Below, piece by piece: positions 1 to 6,024 of a stretch of DNA of 27,780 nt. Both the position numbers and the translations under genes were made by a program. The stretch spans positions 1 to 27,780 of the forward strand of contig DATAZV010000109.1 in NCBI GenBank assembly GCA_036271855.1. Reading direction: 5' to 3'. The stretch is from JAQGMJ01 sp036271855. Its GTDB lineage: Bacteria; Pseudomonadota; Gammaproteobacteria; Burkholderiales; JAEUOS01. Under the pieces are notes generated by a model. It made no database searches. It worked only from the letters and a program-made list of their open reading frames with translations, and had not been told where the DNA came from. The first letter of the stretch is position 1. Each line of letters starts with the position of its first letter.

Positions 1-216
1 CGCCGCGTCGCTATACGAGGCCTGCCGGATCGGATCGAGCAGGCCGGGTGTCGGGTCAGGCACTTGCGCCACGGTCACCGTGCCGGCGTTGGAACTGGTC
101 GTGGTGGTCGCCGGGCGCAGCGTCAGCCAGCCGGGTCGCAGGGTGGCAACCACAAACCAGAGCGCAATGCACACCGTGACGGTCTGCGCGAAAATAAGCC
201 ACAAATGGCGGAACAT
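1..216 (-). CDS. HtrA/Deg-type (S1C) serine protease, N-terminal fragment
   Basis: The gene reads leftward off the window edge, so only the first 72 residues are visible. They begin MFRHLWLIFAQTVTVCIALW, a short basic start followed by one hydrophobic segment (about residues 5-26), then a Thr/Ser-rich linker and PDPTPGLLDPIRQAS, the lead-in to the trypsin-like domain in DegS/DegQ-like proteases. The catalytic triad and PDZ domain would lie outside the window, so the assignment rests on the N-terminus and on the common betaproteobacterial neighbourhood of such a gene beside nif3. It is probably an inner-membrane-anchored periplasmic protease for envelope quality control. No good Shine-Dalgarno is seen before this ATG. 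It starts only a few bases from the divergent Nif3-like gene. Confidence 0.72.
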   Translation of the reverse strand, partial: MFRHLWLIFAQTVTVCIALWFVVATLRPGWLTLRPATTTTSSNAGTVTVAQVPDPTPGLLDPIRQASYSDAA

Positions 217-225
217 GGAGAAATG

Positions 226-972
226 ATGACCAGAGAAGAGTTACAAGGCGCGCTCGACCAACTGCTGGAACCGGTCCGCTTCCGCGATTATTGCCCAAAC
301 GGCCTGCAGGTGGAAGGGCGGGCGCAAATTAGCAGCCTGTTGAGCGGCGTCACCGCCAGCCTGGCACTGATCGAAGCCGCCGTTGCCGCCGATGCCGACG
401 CCATCCTGGTGCATCACGGCCTATTCTGGAAAGGCGACGACATGCGCGTGGTCGGCCCGAAAAAGCGCCGCCTGGAACTGCTCCTCAAGCACGGCATCAA
501 CCTGTTCGCCTACCACCTGCCGCTGGACGCCCACGGCGAGCTCGGCAACAACGCGCAACTTGCAAAGCAGCTCGGCTTCACCCTCACCGGCCGCTTCGCC
601 GAGCAGGAAATCGGCTTTCTTGGCGACTTGCCGGCGCCGATGACGGCCCAGGCAGTCGCCACCCTGGTCGGCGAACGTCTCGGTCGCACGCCGTTGCTGG
701 TGGGCGACGGCGCGCATATGGTCCGTAAAGTGGCGTGGTGCACCGGCGGGGCGCAAGGCTATTTCGAGCAGGCCATCGCCGCCGGCTGCGAGCTCTATCT
801 AAGCGGCGAAATCTCCGAGCAGACCACCCATCTGGCGCGCGAATCCGGCGTGCCCTACATCGCCGCCGGCCACCACGCCACCGAGCGCTACGGCGTGCAG
901 GCGATAGGCGCCTGGCTGGCGCAAAGCCACGGCATCGCGCATCGCTTTGTTGAAATCGCCAATCCTGCCTAA
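226..972 (+). CDS. Nif3-like dinuclear metal-centre protein (DUF34/YbgI family)
   Basis: This 248-aa protein matches the usual length of the YbgI/Nif3 family, whose hexamers carry a two-metal site; the cellular role is not settled. Likely metal ligands are visible: HH at residues 63-64 (LVHHGLFWKG), H97 and D101 (YHLPLDAHGE), and HHATE at 216-220. The N-terminal DYCPNGLQVEG is a family hallmark. Two adjacent ATGs exist (223 and 226). GGAG at 217-220 is better spaced for 226, so that one is used. An in-frame extension upstream to 64 overlaps the divergent protease gene and is unlikely to be coding. The stop codon overlaps the convergent mscL stop. Confidence 0.93.
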   Translation: MTREELQGALDQLLEPVRFRDYCPNGLQVEGRAQISSLLSGVTASLALIEAAVAADADAILVHHGLFWKGDDMRVVGPKKRRLELLLKHGINLFAYHLPLDAHGELGNNAQLAKQLGFTLTGRFAEQEIGFLGDLPAPMTAQAVATLVGERLGRTPLLVGDGAHMVRKVAWCTGGAQGYFEQAIAAGCELYLSGEISEQTTHLARESGVPYIAAGHHATERYGVQAIGAWLAQSHGIAHRFVEIANPA

Positions 973-1394
973 GACGGGCTGCGCGCCTTCAGTGCGTCGC
1001 GGATCTCGCGCAGCAGCAGCACGTCTTCCGGCGTCGGCGGTGCCGGCGGCGGCGGTTCGTTGTGCTTGGACTTGTTGATCGCCTTGACCATCAGGAAAAT
1101 GATGAACGCCAGGATGATGAAGTTCAGCGCGATGGTCAGGAAGTTGCCGTAGGCCAGCACCGCCCCGATCTTTTTCGCCTCTGCCAGCGGCAGGCCCGCC
1201 GTCTGCTGCGCCAGCGGAATATAGTAATTGCTGAAATCGAGCCCGCCAACCACCTTGCTGATGACCGGCATGATCAGGTCGCCCACCAGGGAATCGACGA
1301 TCTTGCCAAAGGCCGCGCCGATGATCACGCCCACCGCCAGGTCGATCACGTTGCCCTTGACCGCGAAAGCCTTGAACTCCTGCAGCATATTCAT
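969..1394 (-). CDS. mscL: Large-conductance mechanosensitive channel MscL
   Basis: This 141-aa protein has a typical MscL layout: an N-terminal amphipathic helix (MNMLQEFKAFAVKGN), TM1 (VIDLAVGVIIGAAFGKIVDSL), a periplasmic loop, TM2 (about 75-100, NFLTIALNFIILAFIIFLMV) and a cytoplasmic helix. A Pro-rich linker (EPPPPAPPTPEDVLLLREIRD) leads to the C-terminal bundle. MscL opens as a homopentamer under membrane tension during hypo-osmotic shock. The ATG at 1392-1394 has GGAG about 7 bases upstream. A longer reading frame upstream does not resemble MscL and was excluded. The last codons overlap the 3' end of the Nif3-like gene in convergent orientation. Confidence 0.97.
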   Translation of the reverse strand: MNMLQEFKAFAVKGNVIDLAVGVIIGAAFGKIVDSLVGDLIMPVISKVVGGLDFSNYYIPLAQQTAGLPLAEAKKIGAVLAYGNFLTIALNFIILAFIIFLMVKAINKSKHNEPPPPAPPTPEDVLLLREIRDALKARSPS

Positions 1395-1499
1395 GCGAAA
1401 ACTCCAAAACCCGTTGCACAGGCGCCGCAGGGTACCCCGCCGGCCCCGCATTGGCAAGCGTGCGTTTAGCACAAAAGGCGCGTAACGTCATGAAAAAAC

Positions 1500-1527
1500 A
1501 GGATAAATTTTTAAAAACTTTTATCCT
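1500..1527. promoter_or_regulatory. Dyad in the petABC upstream region
   Basis: AGGATAAA (1500-1507) and TTTATCCT (1520-1527) are perfect inverted repeats separated by 12 bases. An inner TTT/AAA pairing (1510-1512 with 1515-1517) extends the symmetry. The dyad covers where a -35 element would lie for the TATAAT at 1542, so it could be an operator. The regulator is unknown. Confidence 0.45.
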
Positions 1528-1541
1528 TACTGACGATCCGG

Positions 1542-1547
1542 TATAAT
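1542..1547 (+). promoter_or_regulatory. Putative -10 element of the petABC promoter
   Basis: A perfect TATAAT sits about 120 bases before petA. At 17-base spacing the -35 hexamer would be TTTTAT (1519-1524), which is poor, so the promoter may depend on an activator or on the overlapping dyad. The implied leader is about 110 nt. Confidence 0.55.
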
Positions 1548-1571
1548 TTTCCGTTTGGCCGAGGTTGCAGT

Positions 1572-1599
1572 TGCACATTGCCCGATGAATCGGGGTGCA
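1572..1599 (+). other. Leader hairpin upstream of petA
   Basis: TGCAC (1572-1576) pairs with GTGCA (1595-1599), and CCCGA (1581-1585) pairs with TCGGG (1590-1594) around a TGAA loop, with ATTG bulged on the left side. The structure would lie in the 5' leader of the pet transcript if the TATAAT at 1542 is used. Confidence 0.4.
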
Positions 1600-1665
1600 G
1601 CGCGGCGCAAGTCCCGGCCAAAAGAACATTCAACGGACCCATTTCTTCAAGCTTTTGAGGCTTTT

Positions 1666-2268
1666 ATGAGCAACGAGCAATCCGTGGACAAAGAGCGGCG
1701 TAATGCCGTCGTCGCCACTTCAGTCGTTGGCGGTGTCGGCGCCCTGTGCACCGCCTGGCCCTTCGTCAATACCTTCGCGCCTTCGGAAAAGGCCAAGGCC
1801 GCCGGCGCCCCGGTGGAAGTCGACATCAGCGCCGTCAAGGAAGGCGAGATGATCGTCGCCGAATGGCGCGGCCAGCCGGTGTGGATTTTGAAGCGCAGCC
1901 CGGAGATGATGGCTTCGCTCACCAAATCCAAGGAATTGCTCGCCGACCCCGAGTCCAAGCGCAACCCGGACTGGACCCCCGATTATTGCAAGAACGATTT
2001 CCGCGCCCGCGAAGACCACAAGGAATTGTTCGTCTGCGTCGGCATCTGCACCCACCTGGGCTGCTCGCCCTCCGGCCCCTTCACCGCCGGCGCCAACCCG
2101 GCGCTGCTGGGGGAAGAAGGCTTTGTCTGCCCCTGCCACGGCTCGGTGTTCGACCTCGCCGGCCGGGTCTGGAAAGCCAAGCCCGCGCCCGACAACCTGC
2201 GCATCCCGCCCTACAAATTCGTCTCCGAGACCAAGCTTCTGGTCGGCGACGATACCAAGGGAGCGTAA
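1666..2268 (+). CDS. petA: Ubiquinol-cytochrome c reductase, Rieske iron-sulfur subunit
   Basis: This 200-aa protein is the Rieske subunit of the cytochrome bc1 complex and accepts an electron from ubiquinol at the Qo site. The [2Fe-2S] ligand boxes are CTHLGC (C128, H130, C133) and CPCHGS (C155, C157, H158); C133 and C157 should form the conserved disulfide. The N-terminus has RR at 11-12 followed by a hydrophobic stretch (about 14-32), consistent with Tat export and retention as a membrane anchor. The ATG at 1666 has GAGG five bases upstream. A longer frame beginning at 1555 adds residues unlike Rieske proteins and falls in the predicted leader. It is first in the petABC operon, 3 bases before petB. 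Confidence 0.97.
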   Translation: MSNEQSVDKERRNAVVATSVVGGVGALCTAWPFVNTFAPSEKAKAAGAPVEVDISAVKEGEMIVAEWRGQPVWILKRSPEMMASLTKSKELLADPESKRNPDWTPDYCKNDFRAREDHKELFVCVGICTHLGCSPSGPFTAGANPALLGEEGFVCPCHGSVFDLAGRVWKAKPAPDNLRIPPYKFVSETKLLVGDDTKGA

Positions 2269-2271
2269 GCC

Positions 2272-3567
2272 ATGGCTGCCGGCAAAAAAGAACCTGTAGT
2301 CGTCAGCGGCCTGGGTGCCCTCGACAAGCCCGCCAGCGGGCTGCTCACCTGGGTCGATGCGCGCTTTCCGCTGATGAGCAACTGGCGCGCGCACATGACC
2401 GAGTATTACGCGCCGAAAAACTTCAACTTCTGGTACTTCTTCGGCTCGCTCGCCATGCTGGTGCTGGTGATCCAGATCGTCACCGGCATTTTCCTGGTGA
2501 TGCACTACAAGCCCGACGCCGACAAGGCCTTCCAGTCGGTCGAGTACATCATGCGCGAAGTGCCCTGGGGCTGGCTGATCCGCTACATGCACTCCACCGG
2601 CGCCTCGATGTTCTTCATCGTCGTCTACCTGCACATGTTCCGCGGCCTGCTCTACGGCTCTTACCGCAAACCGCGCGAGCTGGTCTGGGTGTTCGGCGTG
2701 ATGATCTTCCTGTGCCTGATGGGCGAAGCCTTCTTCGGCTACCTCCTGCCCTGGGGCCAGATGTCCTACTGGGGCGCGCAGGTGATCGTCAACCTGTTCG
2801 GCGCGATTCCCGTGATCGGCCCTGACCTCTCGATCTGGATCCGCGGCGACTATGTCGTGTCGGACGCCACGCTGAACCGCTTCTTCTCCTTCCACGTCAT
2901 CGCCATTCCGCTGGTGCTGCTGGGCCTGGTCGCCGCGCACATCCTGGCGCTGCACGAAGTGGGCTCGAATAACCCGGACGGCGTCGATATCAACGAAAAG
3001 AAAGACGCCAAGGGCATTCCGCTGGACGGCATCCCCTTCCATCCGTACTACACCATTGGCCACGACCTGTTCGCCGCCGTCGTGTTCCTGATCGTGTTCT
3101 CGATCATCGTCTTTTTCGCGCCGGAGATGGGCGGCTACTTCCTGGAGTCGAACAACTTCATCGCCGCCGACTCGCTCAAGACCCCGCCGCACATCGCCCC
3201 GGTCTGGTACTTCACGCCTTACTATTCGATCCTGCGCGCCATGGTGTGGAACTTCTTCTGGATCGACGCCAAGGTCTGGGGCGTGGCCGCGATGGGCGCC
3301 TCCACCATGATCTTCTTCCTCCTGCCCTGGCTGGACCGTTCGCCGGTGAAGTCGATCCGCTATCGCCCGACCATGCACAAGGCCTTTTACGCCGTGTTCG
3401 TGATCTGCTTTTTCATCCTCGGCTACCTCGGCACCCTGCCGCCGTCGCCCGGCGGGCAGATCGTCTCGCAGGTCTGCATGGTGCTGTATTTCGGATTTTT
3501 CCTCGGCATGCCGTGGTGGAGCCGCATGGGCCAGTTCAAGCCCGTGCCCGACCGCGTGACCATGTAA
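2272..3567 (+). CDS. petB: Cytochrome b of the bc1 complex
   Basis: This 431-aa protein is the full-length, unsplit cytochrome b, an eight-helix membrane protein carrying hemes bL and bH and forming the Qo and Qi sites. The four heme-ligand histidines are H107 and H121 (RYMHSTGASMFFIVVYLHMF), and H208 and H223 (SFHVIAIPLVLLGLVAAHIL). The Qo-site motif is PVWY (310-313) rather than mitochondrial PEWY, as seen in other beta- and gammaproteobacteria. GGGAG lies 8 bases before the ATG and overlaps the 3' end of petA, suggesting translational coupling. The C-terminal helices (about 340-415) are intact. Confidence 0.98.
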   Translation: MAAGKKEPVVVSGLGALDKPASGLLTWVDARFPLMSNWRAHMTEYYAPKNFNFWYFFGSLAMLVLVIQIVTGIFLVMHYKPDADKAFQSVEYIMREVPWGWLIRYMHSTGASMFFIVVYLHMFRGLLYGSYRKPRELVWVFGVMIFLCLMGEAFFGYLLPWGQMSYWGAQVIVNLFGAIPVIGPDLSIWIRGDYVVSDATLNRFFSFHVIAIPLVLLGLVAAHILALHEVGSNNPDGVDINEKKDAKGIPLDGIPFHPYYTIGHDLFAAVVFLIVFSIIVFFAPEMGGYFLESNNFIAADSLKTPPHIAPVWYFTPYYSILRAMVWNFFWIDAKVWGVAAMGASTMIFFLLPWLDRSPVKSIRYRPTMHKAFYAVFVICFFILGYLGTLPPSPGGQIVSQVCMVLYFGFFLGMPWWSRMGQFKPVPDRVTM

Positions 3568-3581
3568 GGGGAGAACACAAC

Positions 3582-4355
3582 ATGAAAAAACTGCTCCTGA
3601 CTTTCCTGCTGGCGTGCGCCGCCGCCCACGCCCCCGCGGCCCTGGCCGAAGAAGAGATCAAGCTCGACCACATCCTGATCGACCGCTCGACCGACGTCCA
3701 GGCCCTGCAGCACGGCGCCCAGATCTTCGTCAACTACTGCCTGAACTGCCACAGCGCCGTCTCGATGCGCTACAACCGCCTGCACGACATCGGCCTGACC
3801 GACGAGCAGATCAAGGCCAGCCTGCTGTTTTCCGGCGACAAGGTCGGCGACCTGATGACCATCTCCCTGACCAAGAAAGACGGCAAGGCCTGGTTCGGCG
3901 CCGCCCCGCCCGACCTCTCGGTGATCGCCCGTGCCAAGTCTTCTGAACTGGGCAGCGGCGCCGACTGGCTCTACACCTACCTGCGCAGCTTCTACCTCGA
4001 CCCGTCGCGCCCCACCGGCTGGAACAACACCCTGTTTCCCAACGTCGGCATGCCGCACGTGCTCTATGAGCTGCAAGGCTCGCAGCGCGCCGTCTACAAG
4101 GAAGAAAAGGACGAGCACGAAGAAGGCAAGACCGTGCGCAAGTTCGAGGGTTTCGAGCTTGAAAAGCCGGGCATGCTCTCCAAACTACAGTACGACGAAG
4201 CCGTCGCCGACCTGGTCAGCTACCTGGTGTGGATGGGCGAGCCGGAAGCGGCGCATCGCAAGCAGCTGGGCGTGCTGGTGCTGATTTTCCTGAGCCTGCT
4301 GCTGCTGCCCTGCGCATGGTGGCTGCATCACGTGTACTGGAAGGATATTCATTGA
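3582..4355 (+). CDS. petC: Cytochrome c1 of the bc1 complex
   Basis: This 257-aa protein is the membrane-anchored c-type cytochrome that takes electrons from the Rieske centre and passes them to a soluble cytochrome c. Residues 1-22 form a Sec signal peptide ending ALA before EEEIK. The heme attachment site is CLNCH (C53, C56, H57). M157 in FPNVGMPHVL is the probable sixth heme ligand. A C-terminal TM helix (about 229-249, VLVLIFLSLLLLPCAWW) anchors the domain in the inner membrane. AAGGGGAG lies just before the ATG. It is the last pet gene; the next gene, sspA, follows after 224 bases containing a repeat and hairpins. Confidence 0.98.
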   Translation: MKKLLLTFLLACAAAHAPAALAEEEIKLDHILIDRSTDVQALQHGAQIFVNYCLNCHSAVSMRYNRLHDIGLTDEQIKASLLFSGDKVGDLMTISLTKKDGKAWFGAAPPDLSVIARAKSSELGSGADWLYTYLRSFYLDPSRPTGWNNTLFPNVGMPHVLYELQGSQRAVYKEEKDEHEEGKTVRKFEGFELEKPGMLSKLQYDEAVADLVSYLVWMGEPEAAHRKQLGVLVLIFLSLLLLPCAWWLHHVYWKDIH

Positions 4356-4356
4356 G

Positions 4357-4443
4357 CGCCCAAAAGTAAAAACCTACTTTTGGGCGGTCTGATTCGCAAG
4401 AAATCGCTGGCAGAGCCAGACGATTTCTTGGTGTAAGAGCAAC
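4357..4443 (-). repeat. Twin-hairpin repeat, copy 1 (inverted)
   Basis: Read on the minus strand, this copy has hairpin A then hairpin B. Hairpin A is CAAGAAATCG, bulged T, CTGGC, loop TCT, GCCAG, CGATTTCTTG (4397-4430 on the plus strand). Hairpin B is a perfect 12-bp stem, CGCCCAAAAGTA with TACTTTTGGGCG (4357-4368 and 4375-4386), with a 6-base loop. The similarity to copies 2 and 3 continues past hairpin A to about 4443. The core is identical in all three copies while the outer stem differs yet still pairs. Confidence 0.85.
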
Positions 4444-4502
4444 AAAAAAGCAAAGGCGCTTCGACTAAGCGGTATTTATGCCGCCAGCGAGCAGATGAAC
4501 TA

Positions 4503-4557
4503 ACCAGCCGGCAATTCTGCAGGGCTGGTCTTACAGGGCACGGAAATCACGTGCCCT
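4503..4557 (+). other. Two tandem hairpins in the sspA leader
   Basis: ACCAGCC (4503-4509) pairs with GGCTGGT (4523-4529). AGGGCACG (4535-4542) pairs with CGTGCCCT (4550-4557) around the 7-base loop GAAATCA. The second stem is followed by TTGTGTTT and then the sspA Shine-Dalgarno, so it might act as a weak attenuator or shape ribosome access. Confidence 0.5.
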
Positions 4558-4579
4558 TGTGTTTCAAAAGGCCGCAAAT

Positions 4580-5179
4580 ATGATGGTTCTCTATTCGGGC
4601 ACGACCTGTCCTTTTTCGCATCGCTGCCGCTTCGTGCTGTATGAAAAAGGCATGGACTTCGAGATCAAGGACATCGATCTCTTCAACAAGCCGGAAGACA
4701 TTTCGGTGATGAATCCGTACGGCCAGGTGCCGATCCTGGTCGAGCGCGACCTGGTGCTCTACGAGAGCAACATCATCAACGAATACATCGACGAGCGTTT
4801 TCCCCATCCGCAGCTGATGCCGGCGGACCCGGTGATGCGCGGCCGCACCCGCCTGTTCCTGCTCAATTTCGAGCGCGAGCTGTTCGTTCACATCGACGCA
4901 CTGGAAAAAGGCAACCAGAAGCAGCAGGACAAGGCGCGCGAGCGCGTCACCGCCGTGCTGACCCAGCTGGCGCCCAACCTGGCCAAGCAGAAGTGGATGC
5001 TCGGCGAAGAGTTCACCATGCTGGACGTCGCCATTGCCCCGCTGCTGTGGCGCCTGGACCACTACGGCATCGACCTGCCGCGCCAGGCTGCGCCGGTGAT
5101 GAAATACGCCGAGCGCATTTTCAGCCGCCCCGCCTACTTCGAAGCGCTCACGCCTTCGGAAAAGGTGATGCGCAAGTAA
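4580..5179 (+). CDS. sspA: Stringent starvation protein A (GST-fold RNA polymerase-associated protein)
   Basis: This 199-aa protein has the glutathione S-transferase fold of SspA, which binds RNA polymerase and modulates promoter choice during starvation and acid stress in related bacteria. The thioredoxin-like half starts MMVLYSGTTCPFSHRCR and includes NPYGQVPILVERDLVLYESNIINEYID, the usual GST N-domain signature. An all-helical C-domain follows from about residue 85. A GST active-site residue does not guarantee glutathione activity, and SspA proteins generally lack it. AAAAGG at 4566-4571 is spaced 8 bases from the ATG at 4580; a GTG at 4559 would add seven unlike residues and was rejected. 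sspB follows, and petABC precedes. Confidence 0.95.
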   Translation: MMVLYSGTTCPFSHRCRFVLYEKGMDFEIKDIDLFNKPEDISVMNPYGQVPILVERDLVLYESNIINEYIDERFPHPQLMPADPVMRGRTRLFLLNFERELFVHIDALEKGNQKQQDKARERVTAVLTQLAPNLAKQKWMLGEEFTMLDVAIAPLLWRLDHYGIDLPRQAAPVMKYAERIFSRPAYFEALTPSEKVMRK

Positions 5180-5190
5180 GATGTCTTTGT

Positions 5191-5275
5191 GTTGCTTTTT
5201 CGTCCTTGAATTCGTCTGGCTCTGCCAGCGAATTCATGCAAAATAAGCCCGACAAAAGGTTTTTACTTTTGTCGG
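5191..5275 (+). repeat. Twin-hairpin repeat, copy 2
   Basis: Hairpin A is TGAATTCG, bulged T, CTGGC, loop TCT, GCCAG, CGAATTCA (5207-5236). Hairpin B is CCGACAAAAG with CTTTTGTCGG (5249-5258 and 5266-5275) around GTTTTTA. Compared with the other copies, hairpin B lacks a GTA triplet on its left side and the stem has shifted register but remains perfectly paired. An upstream box GTTGCTTTTTCGTC (5191-5204) resembles the region before the other copies. The sspB Shine-Dalgarno begins directly after hairpin B. Confidence 0.85.
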
Positions 5276-5287
5276 AAAGGACAGCAG

Positions 5288-5731
5288 ATGGCAGACCAAC
5301 CAGAACAGCAGCAAGCGCACCCCTCCACCAAGCCGTATTTGATCCGCGCGATCTACGAGTGGTGCACCGACAACGGCTTTACGCCCTATCTGGCGGTGGT
5401 GGTCGACGCCAGCACGCGCGTGCCGATGGAATTCGTCAAGGACGGGCAGATCGTGCTCAACATCTCCTTCGAAGCCACCAACGGCCTGAAGATGGGCAAT
5501 GACTTCGTCGAATTCGCCGCCCGCTTCGGCGGCGTGCAGCGCGACATCCAGGTGCCGATCGAGCGCGTCGCCGCCATCTACGCCCGCGAAAACGGCCACG
5601 GCCAGGGTTTCGAAGTCAGCGACCTGGTCTCCGAACCCAAACCCGAAGCCCAACTCGACGCGACAACGCCCGCCGCCACCCCCGGCCGTCCCGCCCCCGG
5701 CGGCAAGCCCAAGCTGACGGTCGTAAAATGA
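5288..5731 (+). CDS. sspB: ClpXP protease specificity-enhancing factor SspB
   Basis: This 147-aa protein is the adaptor that tethers ssrA-tagged and other substrates to ClpXP. The substrate-binding domain covers about residues 14-110, with PYLIRAIYEWCTDNGFTPYL and the VPMEFVKDGQIVLNIS strand region as family marks. A flexible Pro/Ala-rich linker follows. The tail ends KPKLTVVK (140-147), corresponding to the ClpX-binding XB peptide. GGAAAGGA (5274-5281) is the ribosome binding site, adjoining repeat copy 2. It is paired with sspA as in most beta- and gammaproteobacteria, although a 108-base gap with the repeat separates them. Confidence 0.96.
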   Translation: MADQPEQQQAHPSTKPYLIRAIYEWCTDNGFTPYLAVVVDASTRVPMEFVKDGQIVLNISFEATNGLKMGNDFVEFAARFGGVQRDIQVPIERVAAIYARENGHGQGFEVSDLVSEPKPEAQLDATTPAATPGRPAPGGKPKLTVVK

Positions 5732-5737
5732 CACTAT

Positions 5738-5757
5738 CGGCGCGCGCAAGCGCGCCG
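5738..5757 (+). terminator. GC-rich hairpin after sspB, possible terminator
   Basis: CGGCGCGC (5738-5745) pairs with GCGCGCCG (5750-5757) around a GCAA tetraloop of the stable GNRA class. No T-run follows directly (CCTTTTC comes about 13 bases later), so it may be a 3'-end stabiliser rather than an efficient intrinsic terminator. Confidence 0.4.
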
Positions 5758-5768
5758 GTGCAGTCATC

Positions 5769-5865
5769 TGCCTTTTCGTCGCAGTTACGTCATTAAATCG
5801 TCTGGCTCTGCCAGCGATTTAATGCAAATCAGTCCCGGCAAAAAGTAGGGTTTTACTTTTTGACG
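5769..5865 (+). repeat. Twin-hairpin repeat, copy 3
   Basis: Hairpin A is CATTAAATCG, bulged T, CTGGC, loop TCT, GCCAG, CGATTTAATG (5791-5824). Hairpin B is CAAAAAGTA with TACTTTTTG (5839-5847 and 5854-5862), extended past one G/A mismatch by CG with CG (5836-5837 and 5864-5865). The upstream CTGCCTTTTCGTC (5769-5781) parallels copy 2. The element ends six bases before the tRNA gene. Confidence 0.85.
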
Positions 5866-5871
5866 CATCCA

Positions 5872-5947
5872 GCCGGCTTAGCTCAGTTGGTAGAGCAACC
5901 GCCTTGTAAGCGGTAGGTCATCTGTTCGATTCAGATAGCCGGCACCA
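5872..5947 (+). tRNA. tRNA-Thr (anticodon UGU)
   Basis: This 76-base cloverleaf has acceptor arms GCCGGCT and AGCCGGC, a D-loop with AGCTCAGTTGGTAGAGC, and anticodon stem ACCGC/GCGGT around loop CTTGTAA with anticodon TGT (5905-5907). The T-arm contains TTCGATTC, the discriminator is A and the CCA is encoded (5945-5947). It reads ACA codons. No obvious separate promoter is visible, since repeat copy 3 occupies the expected position, so it may be co-transcribed with sspAB or have a cryptic promoter. Confidence 0.97.
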
Positions 5948-6024
5948 TTAAAAGTCGGGTTGTTTGGCCTGGTCCTGGCGGCGATTATCCTCGCGTCATG
6001 GAAACCCTGCGCTAGACTTCCTGC

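Noticed and set aside
64..222. N-terminal extension of the Nif3-like gene from 64
   Set aside because: It overlaps the divergent protease coding region, and the residues do not fit the family; the ribosome binding site supports 223 or 226.
1720..3378. Long minus-strand ORF of 552 codons across petA/petB
   Set aside because: It is antisense to clearly conserved bc1 genes; its His/Asp/Glu/Gly-rich composition is typical of a GC-rich shadow frame.
4357..4386. Hairpin after petC as an intrinsic terminator
   Set aside because: The 12-bp stem has no following T-run on the plus strand, and it is part of the twin-hairpin repeat; it is better treated as repeat copy 1.
4357..5865. CRISPR array
   Set aside because: Only three copies with irregular distances, mixed orientation and genes between them; there are no spacers and no cas genes.
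5957..5985. Possible promoter TTGTTT-N17-GATTAT before the 517-aa gene
   Set aside because: The match is weak at both boxes and could arise by chance; no supporting element was seen.
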